A program made the translations under genes and the position numbers. Shown in pieces: positions 1 to 10,331 of a stretch of 64,000 bases of DNA (positions within the stretch are counted from its first letter, which is position 1; each line of letters opens with the position of its first letter). The DNA is from Flavobacteriaceae bacterium. Lineage in GTDB: Bacteria; Bacteroidota; Bacteroidia; Flavobacteriales; Flavobacteriaceae. A model generated the notes under the pieces. It made no database searches and had not been told where the DNA came from. It saw nothing but the letters and a program-made list of their open reading frames with translations. The stretch covers positions 1 through 64,000 of the forward strand of contig JAKITD010000002.1 in the NCBI GenBank assembly GCA_021648265.1, given 5' to 3'.

Positions 1-44
1 CTTGTAAGCAAATAACTTCCATTGGCTAAATATAAAATATATTT

Positions 45-1265
45 TTAGAAATCAACTACTTTATCTAAAGCATCATCAGCATCTTTATGGGTAAAACTTG
101 CTTGGTAATTAATAGTTGTAACAATAGAGGAGTGGCGATACAATCTTTGTAGCATTTGGATTGGTATTTTGTCACCAGATATGTTTCCAAAACTATGTCG
201 TGCAATATGCATAGTGAGTTTTTTATCGATTTCTACCATTTCTGCGATAATTTTTAAGGCACTATTAAGCCTTTTGTTGGTAGATTTTGTTTTGGTAAGC
301 AATGCTTTAATATCAGTTACTTTAATGTTTTTTAAATCGGGAAAAATATAATCACTCTTATTTCTCTTTTCATTTTTATAACATTCAATAATTGGTAATG
401 CTTTATCGGGTATTTTAAGAGAAATAGGTTTACTATTTTTATTCATTCGATAATACAATCGCCCATCCTGTATATCATTCCATTTAATTTGTAAGACATC
501 GCCAACACGCATACCTGCAAAATAGAAACTAAAAAGCCAAACGTTCCGTGCGTGGACTAATCGTTCTTCTTCTAAATGTAAGTTTTCTATGCTTTGAATT
601 TCTTCAATAGTTAATCCAATTTTAATAGACTCTGGGAAGTAAATTTTTATTTTATCGCTTCCCTTTCCAAAAGGATACGATTCTTGTTTTATAATATCTT
701 GTGCTATAGCTTTATTGAACAAAGTCCTTATAAATACTAAATTATTTGCAATACTTCGCCCTCCAATATTCCCTTTTCGTTTATTGTAAGCGATAAACTT
801 CTGTAAAAATACCGTGGTGATTTCTTTAAATTCGAGGTCTGTTTTTTTGTGAAATTTCTTAATTCGGTTTAAAAGTGGTTTTTCAGAATTAATACGATTA
901 AATTTTTTATTGTTTTCTAAGTCAATAAAATAAGCGTCAGCAAACTTATAAAAGGAATTGTTATTGTTTTTATGTTGAATAATTTTCTTAATCTTGCTTA
1001 GATTAAGTTCATTTACTCCGTTGTTTTGGTGTTCAAAAATTAAATTGTTTATCAATAATATTTTAGAGGCGATAAAATTATTTAGCCGAACTGAATTGGA
1101 ATACGATTTTTTAACAATTTTTTTAGATTTATCCCAATACTTTTCATCAACATACTGACCAGAATAAATATAAATGGACTTGCGATTATGAGTTACTCGA
1201 ATTACAATTGGATACAATCCTTGCTTACTTTTTTTAAGATGTAGAATAGGTTGAACACTTGCCAT
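45..1265 (-). CDS. Site-specific tyrosine recombinase/integrase (phage integrase SAM-like + catalytic domain)
   Basis: 406 aa; catalytic motifs GMRVGD, HIARHSF, LYRHSSIVTTINYQ; N-terminal Arm-type DNA-binding domain. Confidence 0.93.
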   Translation of the reverse strand: MASVQPILHLKKSKQGLYPIVIRVTHNRKSIYIYSGQYVDEKYWDKSKKIVKKSYSNSVRLNNFIASKILLINNLIFEHQNNGVNELNLSKIKKIIQHKNNNNSFYKFADAYFIDLENNKKFNRINSEKPLLNRIKKFHKKTDLEFKEITTVFLQKFIAYNKRKGNIGGRSIANNLVFIRTLFNKAIAQDIIKQESYPFGKGSDKIKIYFPESIKIGLTIEEIQSIENLHLEEERLVHARNVWLFSFYFAGMRVGDVLQIKWNDIQDGRLYYRMNKNSKPISLKIPDKALPIIECYKNEKRNKSDYIFPDLKNIKVTDIKALLTKTKSTNKRLNSALKIIAEMVEIDKKLTMHIARHSFGNISGDKIPIQMLQRLYRHSSIVTTINYQASFTHKDADDALDKVVDF

Positions 1266-1286
1266 TTTGTAGGATTATACAGCTAA

Positions 1287-1317
1287 TATAACACAAAGGT
1301 ATAACATAGGTATAACA
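1287..1317. promoter_or_regulatory. Three TATAACA direct repeats immediately upstream of the integrase start
   Basis: TATAACA at 1287, 1300 and 1311; integrase start codon ends at 1265. Confidence 0.4.
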
Positions 1318-1711
1318 ATTGGCGGTTTATCTTGGTTTTATTTGAATTTATAAAATCACAAAACACTTACATTCAGCTAATAATGAAACAGATGGGCACA
1401 TATTAAACCATTATCCATTAGACTTAGGATCTAGTGCTTCACGGCTTAGGAGTTCCTCCGGAGCGTAGGGATCCTAGCCCGCACAGATAAAATGAATTTT
1501 TTGGAGACATTTTTTTTATGAATGAAACCAATTATTAATCATTAGATTTCCCGATACTCTGCATCGGAAGTTTTGGAGGAAGTTTGAAAACAGATGATTT
1601 TCATTAAATGTTAAAACTTTCTTAGTTCATTTTTTAATTTATAAAATACTAAATGGCATAAAATCAAGTTTATAATACTGTAAACAAAAACCAATCTATA
1701 ACTTTTAAAAC

Positions 1712-2797
1712 ATGAAACGAATCCTATTTTTATTTTTCATTGGAATTGTAAATTTAACCATGATCACTTCTTGTCAAAGTGACGATAACGATGGTGACGA
1801 TAACTCTAATATTGATTGTAACTTACCTGAGATTTCAGCATCTTCAAATGTGGAAGGATTTGGGGTTTTAGAAAAACTTTCTGGAATATGGAACGGCCCT
1901 GTTTTTTCGCCTACACCTTTAGGAGATTACGAAGAGTGGATTGTAGATTTTAGACCAATATCTCCATCTCAGATTTCAGCAAAAAACGAATTAGACCGAT
2001 TGAATGAAATATTTATGAGCTTTTTTGTTGTTAAATACGATTGTGATTATAAAATTGCTTTTAGAAATGGGGGAGGATTTTCTGGTGAGGTTCGTAATTC
2101 GTATATGATTATTGATAGTGTAAACGAAAGTCAGTCACAATCTTTTTATAGATTTTCAGATCCTATTTCGGGAGGTCAAAGAGTTTATACCGATGTTTTA
2201 TTTAAGCAAGACAGTTTAATAATGACTACTTATACAAACTTTTTTAATACTCTAGAAGAACCAACCATACATATGACTTGGAAGGCAAGTTTACGTGATG
2301 AAACTGCTGCCCAAGAAGCGATTTCTTTATTCAATTTTCCTAAAAAGGAAATGACCAGAGATTTTTCAAGTACCTTTAACGGTTTGCAGGATGCGGTATT
2401 TTATTCAGTAGCATCAGATCCTTATCCCGAATCGGAACAACCTTATTTAGGAGATACAACAGTCTCGGTTACTATTTCTAATCCAGTAAATCCAGATTCT
2501 TCAAAAAATATGTTACTCATCATTACTACACAACCTTTGTTTAATGGAAATGTCTTTCAATTTGAAAACTTAAATTATAGATCTAGGTATGTGTTTTTAG
2601 AAGCGCAAAGTTCATCTACTTACAATTTTAATTATATGCACCCTGGCAATTATTATGTAAATGCTTTATACGACAGTAATGGTGATTTTAATTTTACAAG
2701 TGGAGATTTTATTAACTTTCCTTTTGATGTACCTTTTACTTTAACAAGTAACGGTACTAGCAATACAACTGTTGATATAAACTTGTTGATTCCTTAA
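1712..2797 (+). CDS. Putative lipoprotein of unknown function
   Basis: Signal peptide with lipobox-like ...TMITSCQSDD; 361 aa. Confidence 0.7.
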   Translation: MKRILFLFFIGIVNLTMITSCQSDDNDGDDNSNIDCNLPEISASSNVEGFGVLEKLSGIWNGPVFSPTPLGDYEEWIVDFRPISPSQISAKNELDRLNEIFMSFFVVKYDCDYKIAFRNGGGFSGEVRNSYMIIDSVNESQSQSFYRFSDPISGGQRVYTDVLFKQDSLIMTTYTNFFNTLEEPTIHMTWKASLRDETAAQEAISLFNFPKKEMTRDFSSTFNGLQDAVFYSVASDPYPESEQPYLGDTTVSVTISNPVNPDSSKNMLLIITTQPLFNGNVFQFENLNYRSRYVFLEAQSSSTYNFNYMHPGNYYVNALYDSNGDFNFTSGDFINFPFDVPFTLTSNGTSNTTVDINLLIP

Positions 2798-2897
2798 TCA
2801 GTCCACCTATTTTTTATTAATGAATATATTTTGGAAAGTTTACTAATGTGAATCCTTTTCAAACCCCTATTTTTGAACCTCAATTAATTATAAAAAA

Positions 2898-4376
2898 ATG
2901 AAACACATTTACTTATCAATCTGCTTATTTTTAATCACAATTTCAATAGCAGTCGCTCAAACTTACACTACGCCAAATACAGGAGTTAATTGGACATTAG
3001 ATGATATTGCAAATGCGAGTCCCTCAACAATTACTGTTTCGGGAAGTGATTATACTCTTTTAGAAAATTTAGTGATTTCTGAAAATGATATGCTTGTTTT
3101 AGGTTCTGATCTTACTCTTTCTATAGATTCAGATTTGTTGGTAACCGTCTTCGGAACATTTTTAATAGACGGAAATTCAGTAACCATTACAGCTATAGAT
3201 CAAACAGCACCTTATAATGGATTTCGTTTTGAAGAATTTTCACAAATCAATATTCAAAATACAACGATTGAATATGGTGGCGGACTTAGAGTTTTAACCG
3301 AAGATTTCACCCTAAATAATTGCACCATCACTAATAATGTAGAAGGCGGAGCTACCACAGGAGCGGTGATTTCATTAACAAGAGGAATACCACAAATTAC
3401 TAATAATACGATAAGTTTTAATGAGTTACCAGCAATTGCTTCGGCAGCTAACAATACGGTTTCAGCTTATATTTATAATAATCATATTGAAGGAAATAAC
3501 CAACTAAACACCAATCGACCTCAAATTAATATGGGGACAACGATGGTTAACGACACTTTGAAAATTATTCAAAACACCATTATCGGTAATCCATCACTTG
3601 ACCAGGTTGGTGGTATTGCAGTGGCGAATTTGGTAGGAGGAAGTATTAGAGCGAATATTAATTACAACACTATTCAAAATAACCGTTATGGACTTACTAT
3701 AGTTGGACCCGATTCGTTTGCAAATTTATATAATAATATTATTGAAGATAATAATACGCAGAATATTCCTTTACAAGGCGGAAGTGGAGTTTCATTAAAT
3801 ACCAATTCTGGGACTATGGAAGTGATTGCTGAAGGAAATCAAATTAGAAGAAATCTTTGGGGAATTACAGTAATAGGTACTGCTTCTATTAATTTAGGGG
3901 ATGGTGTTGATAGTCAAGGGTATAATATCTTTTCAGAAAATGGAAATGAGGGAGAATTATACGCACTTTATAACAACACTTCCAACACAATTATGGCAAA
4001 AAATAATTGTTGGATTGAAGGGCAAGTGAACACCTTGGCAGATGCTGAGTCGGTAATTTTTCATCAAGTTGACGATGCGAGTTTAGGCGAAGTAGCTTTT
4101 GATCCAGTAGGTACTAACTGCGAAAATCTTTCAACTGAAGATGTGGAAATTGAAAGCTTCAGTTTTTATCCAAATCCTTCAAACGGAAAGATAAACTTTA
4201 ATAATATCCATTCTTTTACTGAAATAACTATCTACGGAATTCAAGGTAATTTACTTTTAAATAAAGCTATTTCAGAAGGAGAAAATAAGCTAACTTTCAA
4301 CTTACCAAAAGGATTGTATTTTATTTCCTTTACAAATGAAGCGCAAAGAGTAGTTCGGAAATTATTGGTTCCATAG
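2898..4376 (+). CDS. Secreted right-handed beta-helix protein with T9SS C-terminal sorting domain
   Basis: Signal peptide, repeated N-rich beta-helix coils, C-terminal SFYPNPSNGKINF...GLYFISFTNEAQRVVRKLLVP. Confidence 0.88.
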   Translation: MKHIYLSICLFLITISIAVAQTYTTPNTGVNWTLDDIANASPSTITVSGSDYTLLENLVISENDMLVLGSDLTLSIDSDLLVTVFGTFLIDGNSVTITAIDQTAPYNGFRFEEFSQINIQNTTIEYGGGLRVLTEDFTLNNCTITNNVEGGATTGAVISLTRGIPQITNNTISFNELPAIASAANNTVSAYIYNNHIEGNNQLNTNRPQINMGTTMVNDTLKIIQNTIIGNPSLDQVGGIAVANLVGGSIRANINYNTIQNNRYGLTIVGPDSFANLYNNIIEDNNTQNIPLQGGSGVSLNTNSGTMEVIAEGNQIRRNLWGITVIGTASINLGDGVDSQGYNIFSENGNEGELYALYNNTSNTIMAKNNCWIEGQVNTLADAESVIFHQVDDASLGEVAFDPVGTNCENLSTEDVEIESFSFYPNPSNGKINFNNIHSFTEITIYGIQGNLLLNKAISEGENKLTFNLPKGLYFISFTNEAQRVVRKLLVP

Positions 4377-4414
4377 GAAATATATTATATTTAAAGCTTG
4401 AAATTACAAAAAAA

Positions 4415-5053
4415 ATGAATTTAAGTAAGTACATAGATCATACTATTTTAAAAGCAACAGCAACACCTTCAGATATAAAACAACTTTGCAAAGAAGCCAA
4501 AGAGTATAACTTTTATGCGGTTTGCGTAAATGGTTGTTATGTGGAATTAGCAAAAGAGGAAGTGGAAGGTTCCGAAGTAAAAGTAGCTGCTGTAATCGGT
4601 TTTCCGTTAGGAGCTATGTCGATTGGAAGTAAAATTACTGAAGCCCTTAGTTGCGTCGATGAAGGTGCCGATGAAATAGATATGGTGATTAATATTGGGA
4701 TGCTTAAGTCTGGGAATCTAGAATATGTTGGAGATGAAATTTTTGCTTTAAGAAATATCTGTAAAAACAAAATCTTAAAAGTAATTATTGAAACTTGTTA
4801 TCTTTCCGAAGAAGAAAAACGAACAGCCTGCCAATTAGCAATGAATGCAGGAGCCGATTTTGTAAAAACTTCCACCGGTTTTGGTGCTGGAGGAGCTACC
4901 CTAGAAGATGTAAAACTAATGAAAGAAGTGGTTGGAGATAAACTAAAAATAAAAGCTTCGGGAGGAATTAAAGATAAAGAAACTGCCAAAGAATATATTG
5001 CATTAGGAATAAGCAGAATTGGAACTTCTTCCGGAATAAAAATTGTTTCCTAA
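4415..5053 (+). CDS. deoC: Deoxyribose-phosphate aldolase
   Basis: KYIDHTILKATAT, VIGFPLGAMS, EIDMVINIGMLKSG, DFVKTSTGFGAGGAT, KIKASGGI. Confidence 0.96.
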   Translation: MNLSKYIDHTILKATATPSDIKQLCKEAKEYNFYAVCVNGCYVELAKEEVEGSEVKVAAVIGFPLGAMSIGSKITEALSCVDEGADEIDMVINIGMLKSGNLEYVGDEIFALRNICKNKILKVIIETCYLSEEEKRTACQLAMNAGADFVKTSTGFGAGGATLEDVKLMKEVVGDKLKIKASGGIKDKETAKEYIALGISRIGTSSGIKIVS

Positions 5054-5074
5054 TAATTAAAAAAACGAAAATCA

Positions 5075-5102
5075 TTAGTGAAAATCTGTGAAATTCGTGT
5101 CT
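5075..5102 (+). repeat. Dispersed repeat copy TTAGTGAAAATCTGTGAAATTCGTGTCT
   Basis: Identical 28-mer at 40654-40681. Confidence 0.8.
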
Positions 5103-5115
5103 AAAAAGCATAAAC

Positions 5116-5814
5116 ATGAGCCTACATATAGAAGCCAAAAAAGGAGAAATAGCAGAAACTGTTTTATTACCTGGAGATCCATTAAGAGCAAAATGGATAG
5201 CGGAAACATTTTTTGAAAACCCTGTTTGTTATAATAAAGTTCGAGGAATGCTAGGTTTTACAGGAACCTATAAAGGCAAACGAGTATCGGTGCAAGGAAC
5301 AGGAATGGGAATTCCATCTACTTTAATTTATTGTAATGAATTGATAAAGGATTATGGTGTTAAAAACTTAATTCGGGTGGGCTCTGCGGGTTCTTATCAA
5401 AAAGAGATTAAGATTCGGGATATTGTAATAGCAATGGCTGCTTCTTCAAATTCGGGAATTAATAATTCTAGGTTCATTAATTCGAATTTTTCACCAACAG
5501 CAGATTTTGGTTTGTTTATAAAAGCAGCAGATTTTGCAAGAGATAATAATATTACTATCAAAGCTGGAAACGTATTGTCGTCTGATGAGTTTTATGAAGA
5601 TGATTATAATTCGTATAAAAAATGGGCAGATTTTGGAGTGCTTTGTGTCGAAATGGAAACTGCTGGAATATATACTGTTGCTGCAAAATACAATGTTAAT
5701 GCCTTGACGATATTAACTATTTCAGATTCGCTTATAACAAAAGAAGAAACTACAAAAGAAGAACGAGAAAGTACCTTTAGCGATATGATTAGAATTGCTT
5801 TGGGGACTTTGTAA
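5116..5814 (+). CDS. deoD: DeoD-type purine-nucleoside phosphorylase
   Basis: [40 protein letters not shown]; adjacent to deoC. Confidence 0.95.
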   Translation: MSLHIEAKKGEIAETVLLPGDPLRAKWIAETFFENPVCYNKVRGMLGFTGTYKGKRVSVQGTGMGIPSTLIYCNELIKDYGVKNLIRVGSAGSYQKEIKIRDIVIAMAASSNSGINNSRFINSNFSPTADFGLFIKAADFARDNNITIKAGNVLSSDEFYEDDYNSYKKWADFGVLCVEMETAGIYTVAAKYNVNALTILTISDSLITKEETTKEERESTFSDMIRIALGTL

Positions 5815-5820
5815 CATAGT

Positions 5821-5883
5821 GAAGCAATCTCATGATTTTAATTTAAAACCATGAGATTGCTTCGTCGTTCCTCCTCGCAATGA
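5821..5883. repeat. Dispersed palindromic repeat (GAAGCAATCTCATG...CATGAGATTGCTTC + GTCGTTCCTCCTCGCAATGA)
   Basis: Perfect 14-bp inverted repeat 5821-5834 / 5850-5863; tail resembles the widespread TCATTGCGAGGA...GCAATCTC repeat. Confidence 0.75.
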
Positions 5884-5886
5884 TAA

Positions 5887-6717
5887 TTATATCTTAAAAG
5901 TAATCACAGGTATTGTAGAGTGATTTACCAAGTCTTCACTAATACTTCCAGAGAAGAAATGAGACAATCCTCTACGCCCATGAGTTGGTAATGCGATTGC
6001 ATCAATTTTATTGGTATTGCTAAAATTAAAAATTCCGTCTTCAACCGTATAGTCATTATAATATACCACATCGTCTAATCTATCTAATGCATCGGCATTA
6101 AATAAAAAGTCTTTTACGCGACTTTCCATTTCTTTTGAACTTCTGTAATTTTGTCCAGGAAGGTTAATGTAAAGTAACTTCACATTAGCATTCATAGACT
6201 TATAGAGTTTCATTGCTTTTTTGAAAGCTGTTAAGTTTTCTAAAGTAAAGTCACAAGCAAAAACAGCATGTTTCACTGTAAAGCTTTCTACACCTTTTTT
6301 AACCACTAAGACAGGAATGTCTGAATGGCGTACTACTTTCTCAGTGTTAGAACCTACAAAAACTTCAGATAAACCACTACTACCATGAGATCCCATAATA
6401 ATAAGATCGGCATTGTTTTTAAGAGCAACTTGATTCACCTCACTAAAATCTTTATAGTTGTAAACAGTATCAGAAACCGAAATTCCTTTTAAATAGTCTT
6501 TGTTTAAAAATTCTTTAAAACGTTTTTGAGCTAGTTTAATATAATAAATTCCTTCTAGCATTTCTTTTGTCTGAGTGCTTGTTAATACGGCATCAGACAT
6601 GCCCAACATATGCAAAGCGATAATTTCAGCATCGTATTCTTTTGCCAGTTTTGCGGCAATCTTTAAAGCGTTTTCAGAACATTCTGAAAAATCTACTGGG
6701 ACTAATATTTTTTTCAT
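5887..6717 (-). CDS. Universal stress protein, two UspA domains
   Basis: MKKILVPVDFSECSENAL, IIMGSHGSSGLSEVFVGSNTEKVVRHSDIPVLVVK, second domain ALPTHGRRGLSHFFSGSISEDLVNHSTIPVITFK. Confidence 0.95.
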   Translation of the reverse strand: MKKILVPVDFSECSENALKIAAKLAKEYDAEIIALHMLGMSDAVLTSTQTKEMLEGIYYIKLAQKRFKEFLNKDYLKGISVSDTVYNYKDFSEVNQVALKNNADLIIMGSHGSSGLSEVFVGSNTEKVVRHSDIPVLVVKKGVESFTVKHAVFACDFTLENLTAFKKAMKLYKSMNANVKLLYINLPGQNYRSSKEMESRVKDFLFNADALDRLDDVVYYNDYTVEDGIFNFSNTNKIDAIALPTHGRRGLSHFFSGSISEDLVNHSTIPVITFKI

Positions 6718-6748
6718 AACTTTTGATTTAATTTTACAATATTTGTTT

Positions 6749-7048
6749 TTAACGATGATTGAAAGTCGATTTTCTTTTTTCTAACTGTTTTGTTAAATCT
6801 GAAATGGTATTTTTGACAGCCAATTCAAAGTTTTTTTCTTTAGATGATGCGAAAATTTTTGGTCCAGGAAGACTTAGGTCAATATCACAAATATGTCCAT
6901 CACCTTTAGGGTCGTTTTCAATTTTAAAGAAAACTTTAGCACCGATAACCCAGTCGAACTTTGTTCCTAGTTTATCAAGTCTTTTTGTAACGTATTCTGT
7001 CATTGTCTCGCTCGTTAGCATCTTTACATATTGCACGTTTATTGTCAT
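6749..7048 (-). CDS. HPF/RaiA-family ribosome hibernation factor (short form)
   Basis: 99 aa, MTINVQYVKMLTSETMTEYVTKRLDKL...CDIDLSLPGPKIFASSKEKNFELAVKNTISDLTKQLEKRK. Confidence 0.85.
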   Translation of the reverse strand: MTINVQYVKMLTSETMTEYVTKRLDKLGTKFDWVIGAKVFFKIENDPKGDGHICDIDLSLPGPKIFASSKEKNFELAVKNTISDLTKQLEKRKSTFNHR

Positions 7049-7233
7049 AATGTTTTAGTTTTAAATTGATATCCAAATTTAACGATTTTCAATGTAATAT
7101 TATATGATATTAATCAGAAATAACAAATGATTAACGAATTCATTTTTTTGCCTTTTAATACGATCTGAAATAGTTTTAATTATGAATAAAGACTTATTTT
7201 TGCCGAAATTATAAAAGGAAAGAAATTAACGGT

Positions 7234-8670
7234 ATGAAAAAGAACAATGCGACACTCCAGCTTTCAAAAGAAGAAATGCGAGCTTATGGTTATCAGGTAG
7301 TTGATGCGGTTGTGGAACATTTTGAAACGCAAAACGATAAACTTCCAGTAGCAAAAGCTTCTAGAGCAGAAATGGATCAATTGTTTTTGGAAGAAGCACC
7401 AGAAAATGCTACTGATGCAAAACAGGTGTTGGATTTTGTTTTAAAAGAAGTAGTTACGCAGAGTACCATCGTTTCGCATCCAAAAGCTTTTTCGTTTGTT
7501 CCTGGCCCGAGTAATTATATTTCTGCAATGGCAGACACTTTAGCGACGGGTTTTAATATATTTTCTGGTGGTTGGGCAGCTTCGCCAGCTGCGGCAGAAT
7601 TAGAAGTAGTGACCTTAAATTGGCTGTTAAAAATATTTGGTTTTCCAGTAAAAAAAGGAGGTGGAATTTTTACCAGTGGAGGTTCTTTGGCCAATCTTAC
7701 TGCAATTGTAACGGCAAGACGAATTAAATGTGGCGACGATTTTTCAAATGCAGTTATTTATCTTTCAGATCAGGCACATTCTTCCAATATTAAAGCTATA
7801 AGGATTCTTGGTTTTAAAAAGGAACAAATTCGTATTATTCCAACAAATACAGAGTTTAAATTCTCTATTAATAAATTAAAAAACGCAATTGCAAAAGACC
7901 GATTAGAAGGCTTAAAACCTTTCTGTTTAATTGCAACAGCAGGAACCACAAATACAGGAACTGTTGATCCGCTTACCGAAATTGCAGCTATCTGTAAAAA
8001 GGAAAATATCTGGTTTCATATTGACGGAGCTTATGGCGGTGCCGCGATTCTTTCAAAAGATGGAAAGAAGATGTTAAAGGGCATTGAAAAAGCGGATTCA
8101 CTTACCGTAGATCCTCACAAATGGTTTTATCAACCCTATGAAATGGGTTGTTTGTTGGTTCGAAATACGGCACATTTAAAAGGAACTTTTACCGAAACGC
8201 CGGAATATTTAAAAGACGTTGAAGGAAACAAATCTGAAATCAATTTTTACGACCACGGAATCCAATTAACTCGACGATTTAGAGCCTTAAAATTCTATAT
8301 GTCCATTAAAACTTTTGGACTAAAAGAATTCAGACAAGCCATCACCTACAATATAAAATTAGCTGAAGAAGTCGAAGATTGCTTGCGTGAAAGTCCGTTT
8401 TGGGAAGTGATTTCACCAGCAACTTTGGCTGTTATCAACTTTAGATACAATCCGATAAATAACAAGTTAAAGGAAAAGCAATTGGATGAATTGAATCAGT
8501 ATATTTCAGAAAAAGTAGTAGCTACACAAGAAGCACTTTTAGTAACAACAATCCTTCACGGGCAAACAGTTTTGCGAATGTGTTTAATCAATCCAAGAAC
8601 TACTATGGACGATATTAAAGAGACTTTTGAACTTTGTAACGAAATCGCCAAAACACATCCGTTAATATAG
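7234..8670 (+). CDS. Pyridoxal-phosphate-dependent amino acid decarboxylase (group II)
   Basis: FTSGGSLANLTAI, ATAGTTNTGTVDPL, WFHIDGAYGG, DPHKWFYQPYEMGCLLVR. Confidence 0.94.
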   Translation: MKKNNATLQLSKEEMRAYGYQVVDAVVEHFETQNDKLPVAKASRAEMDQLFLEEAPENATDAKQVLDFVLKEVVTQSTIVSHPKAFSFVPGPSNYISAMADTLATGFNIFSGGWAASPAAAELEVVTLNWLLKIFGFPVKKGGGIFTSGGSLANLTAIVTARRIKCGDDFSNAVIYLSDQAHSSNIKAIRILGFKKEQIRIIPTNTEFKFSINKLKNAIAKDRLEGLKPFCLIATAGTTNTGTVDPLTEIAAICKKENIWFHIDGAYGGAAILSKDGKKMLKGIEKADSLTVDPHKWFYQPYEMGCLLVRNTAHLKGTFTETPEYLKDVEGNKSEINFYDHGIQLTRRFRALKFYMSIKTFGLKEFRQAITYNIKLAEEVEDCLRESPFWEVISPATLAVINFRYNPINNKLKEKQLDELNQYISEKVVATQEALLVTTILHGQTVLRMCLINPRTTMDDIKETFELCNEIAKTHPLI

Positions 8671-8683
8671 TTTTTTGAAATAC

Positions 8684-8716
8684 TGTCATTCAGAAGGAGG
8701 AACGACTGATGAATCT
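8684..8716. repeat. Dispersed repeat TGTCATTCAGAAGGAGGAACGACTGATGAATCT
   Basis: Similar unit at 9958; both directly 3' of a CDS stop. Confidence 0.6.
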
Positions 8717-8736
8717 TTTAAAATTTACTAAATAGT

Positions 8737-9954
8737 TTGAGACAAAAAACAGATGTAATCATAATAGGCGGAGGAGCCGCAGGTTTTTTTACAGCTATCA
8801 GTTTAGCTGAAAACAAACCTGATTTAAAAATTGTTATTCTCGAAAGAAGCAGCGAAGTACTTACGAAAGTTAGAGTTTCTGGAGGAGGAAGATGCAATGT
8901 AACGCACGCCGAATTTATCCCAAAAGAACTCACTCAAAATTACCCAAGAGGCAAAAAAGAATTACTAGGGCCTTTCCATACTTTTATGACTGGCGATACG
9001 ATGGAATGGTTTGAAAAAAGAGGCGTTGCTTTAAAGATTGAAGAAGATGGCAGGATCTTTCCCGAAAGTAATTCGTCACAAACCATTATCGATTGTTTTT
9101 TAAATGAAACGGAACGACTAAATGTTGATGTTTTAAAAAATCATTCGGTTAAAAAGATTGAAAAAGTTAAGGAGCATTGGAATATTGTAACTGAAAAAGG
9201 AGATTTTTCTTCCCATAAATTGGTAATTACAACAGGAAGTAATGCAAAAGTTTGGAAATTAATAGAAGTACTTGGACATACCATTGTTCCGCCAGTTCCT
9301 TCCTTATTTACGTTTAATATTCAAGATTCACGAATTAAAGACTTACCCGGAATTGCTACACAAGCTTCTGTGAAAGTGATTTCAGAAAATAAAAACACAT
9401 TAGAGACTGAAGGTGCTTTACTCATTACACATTGGGGATTAAGCGGGCCAGCAATTTTAAAACTATCTGCTTGGGGAGCACGAGATTTAAATGAATTGGA
9501 CTATCAATTTAAAATAAAAGTCAATTGGTTATTAGATATTTCAAAAGAAGAAGCTTTTGAGAAATTAAAAGAGCTAAAAGAAACTCATAGCAAACAGACG
9601 CTCTTTAAATACGCTCAACTAGAAGTGCCAAAAAGGCTTTGGCAAAGCTTATTAACTGCTTCAGGAATAGATGAAACCCAAAAATGGGCAGAAACGACGA
9701 ATAAACAACTTCAAAAAATCGCAGAACAATTCACGCAATCTATATTTCAAGTAAATGGAAAATCGACTTTTAAAGAAGAATTTGTAACTGCTGGAGGAAT
9801 TGATTTAAAAGAAATTAACTTTAAAAATTATCAAAGTAAACTTCATAACAATTTGTATTTCGCTGGAGAAGTATTAAATATTGATGCCATAACGGGAGGT
9901 TTTAATTTTCAGAATGCTTGGACAGGAGGTTTTATTATTGCTAAAAGTATATAA
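8737..9954 (+). CDS. NAD(P)/FAD-dependent oxidoreductase, HI0933/BaiN-like
   Basis: GGGAAGFFTAISLAE, KVRVSGGGRCNVTHAE, GAITGGFNFQNAWTGG-like C-terminus; TTG start. Confidence 0.92.
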   Translation: MRQKTDVIIIGGGAAGFFTAISLAENKPDLKIVILERSSEVLTKVRVSGGGRCNVTHAEFIPKELTQNYPRGKKELLGPFHTFMTGDTMEWFEKRGVALKIEEDGRIFPESNSSQTIIDCFLNETERLNVDVLKNHSVKKIEKVKEHWNIVTEKGDFSSHKLVITTGSNAKVWKLIEVLGHTIVPPVPSLFTFNIQDSRIKDLPGIATQASVKVISENKNTLETEGALLITHWGLSGPAILKLSAWGARDLNELDYQFKIKVNWLLDISKEEAFEKLKELKETHSKQTLFKYAQLEVPKRLWQSLLTASGIDETQKWAETTNKQLQKIAEQFTQSIFQVNGKSTFKEEFVTAGGIDLKEINFKNYQSKLHNNLYFAGEVLNIDAITGGFNFQNAWTGGFIIAKSI

Positions 9955-9957
9955 AAT

Positions 9958-9995
9958 TGTCATTCAGACGACTGTAAGAAGGAAGAATCTCACTC
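9958..9995. repeat. Dispersed repeat TGTCATTCAGACGACTGTAAGAAGGAAGAATCTCACTCA
   Basis: Related to 8684-8716. Confidence 0.55.
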
Positions 9996-10085
9996 ATTAG
10001 AATACAATTCGAAAAACCAAAACCTCCTATATTTTTTCTTATTTAATATAAAAAGTATATATTTGTTATATATAAACTATATATT

Positions 10086-10331
10086 ATGGGAGCTACAAAA
10101 AAATTAATCGAAATAGACAATAAGGCTTTAGAAATTCTTAAAAAGCAAGCCAAACTTCAAAAACGTTCTCTTAAAAATTACATTGAGTTTATGTTGGAAG
10201 ATACTGCTGCACGTTTTAGTGAGCCTTCCGAAGAATATAAAGCGATGATGGATGATATGATTGAACGTGATAAAGATGGTAAACTTCAACTTCGTTCTTG
10301 GGAAAATATAAAATCTCAATATGGACAGTAA
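10086..10331 (+). CDS. Antitoxin of a type II toxin-antitoxin module
   Basis: Small ORF overlapping the toxin ORF by 11 nt; TATATA-rich operator-like promoter upstream (about 10045-10085). Confidence 0.8.
   Translation: MGATKKLIEIDNKALEILKKQAKLQKRSLKNYIEFMLEDTAARFSEPSEEYKAMMDDMIERDKDGKLQLRSWENIKSQYGQ

Noticed and set aside
6759-7058. 99-aa plus-strand ORF antisense to the HPF gene
   Set aside because: Shadow ORF opposite a clear conserved CDS; no recognisable domain.
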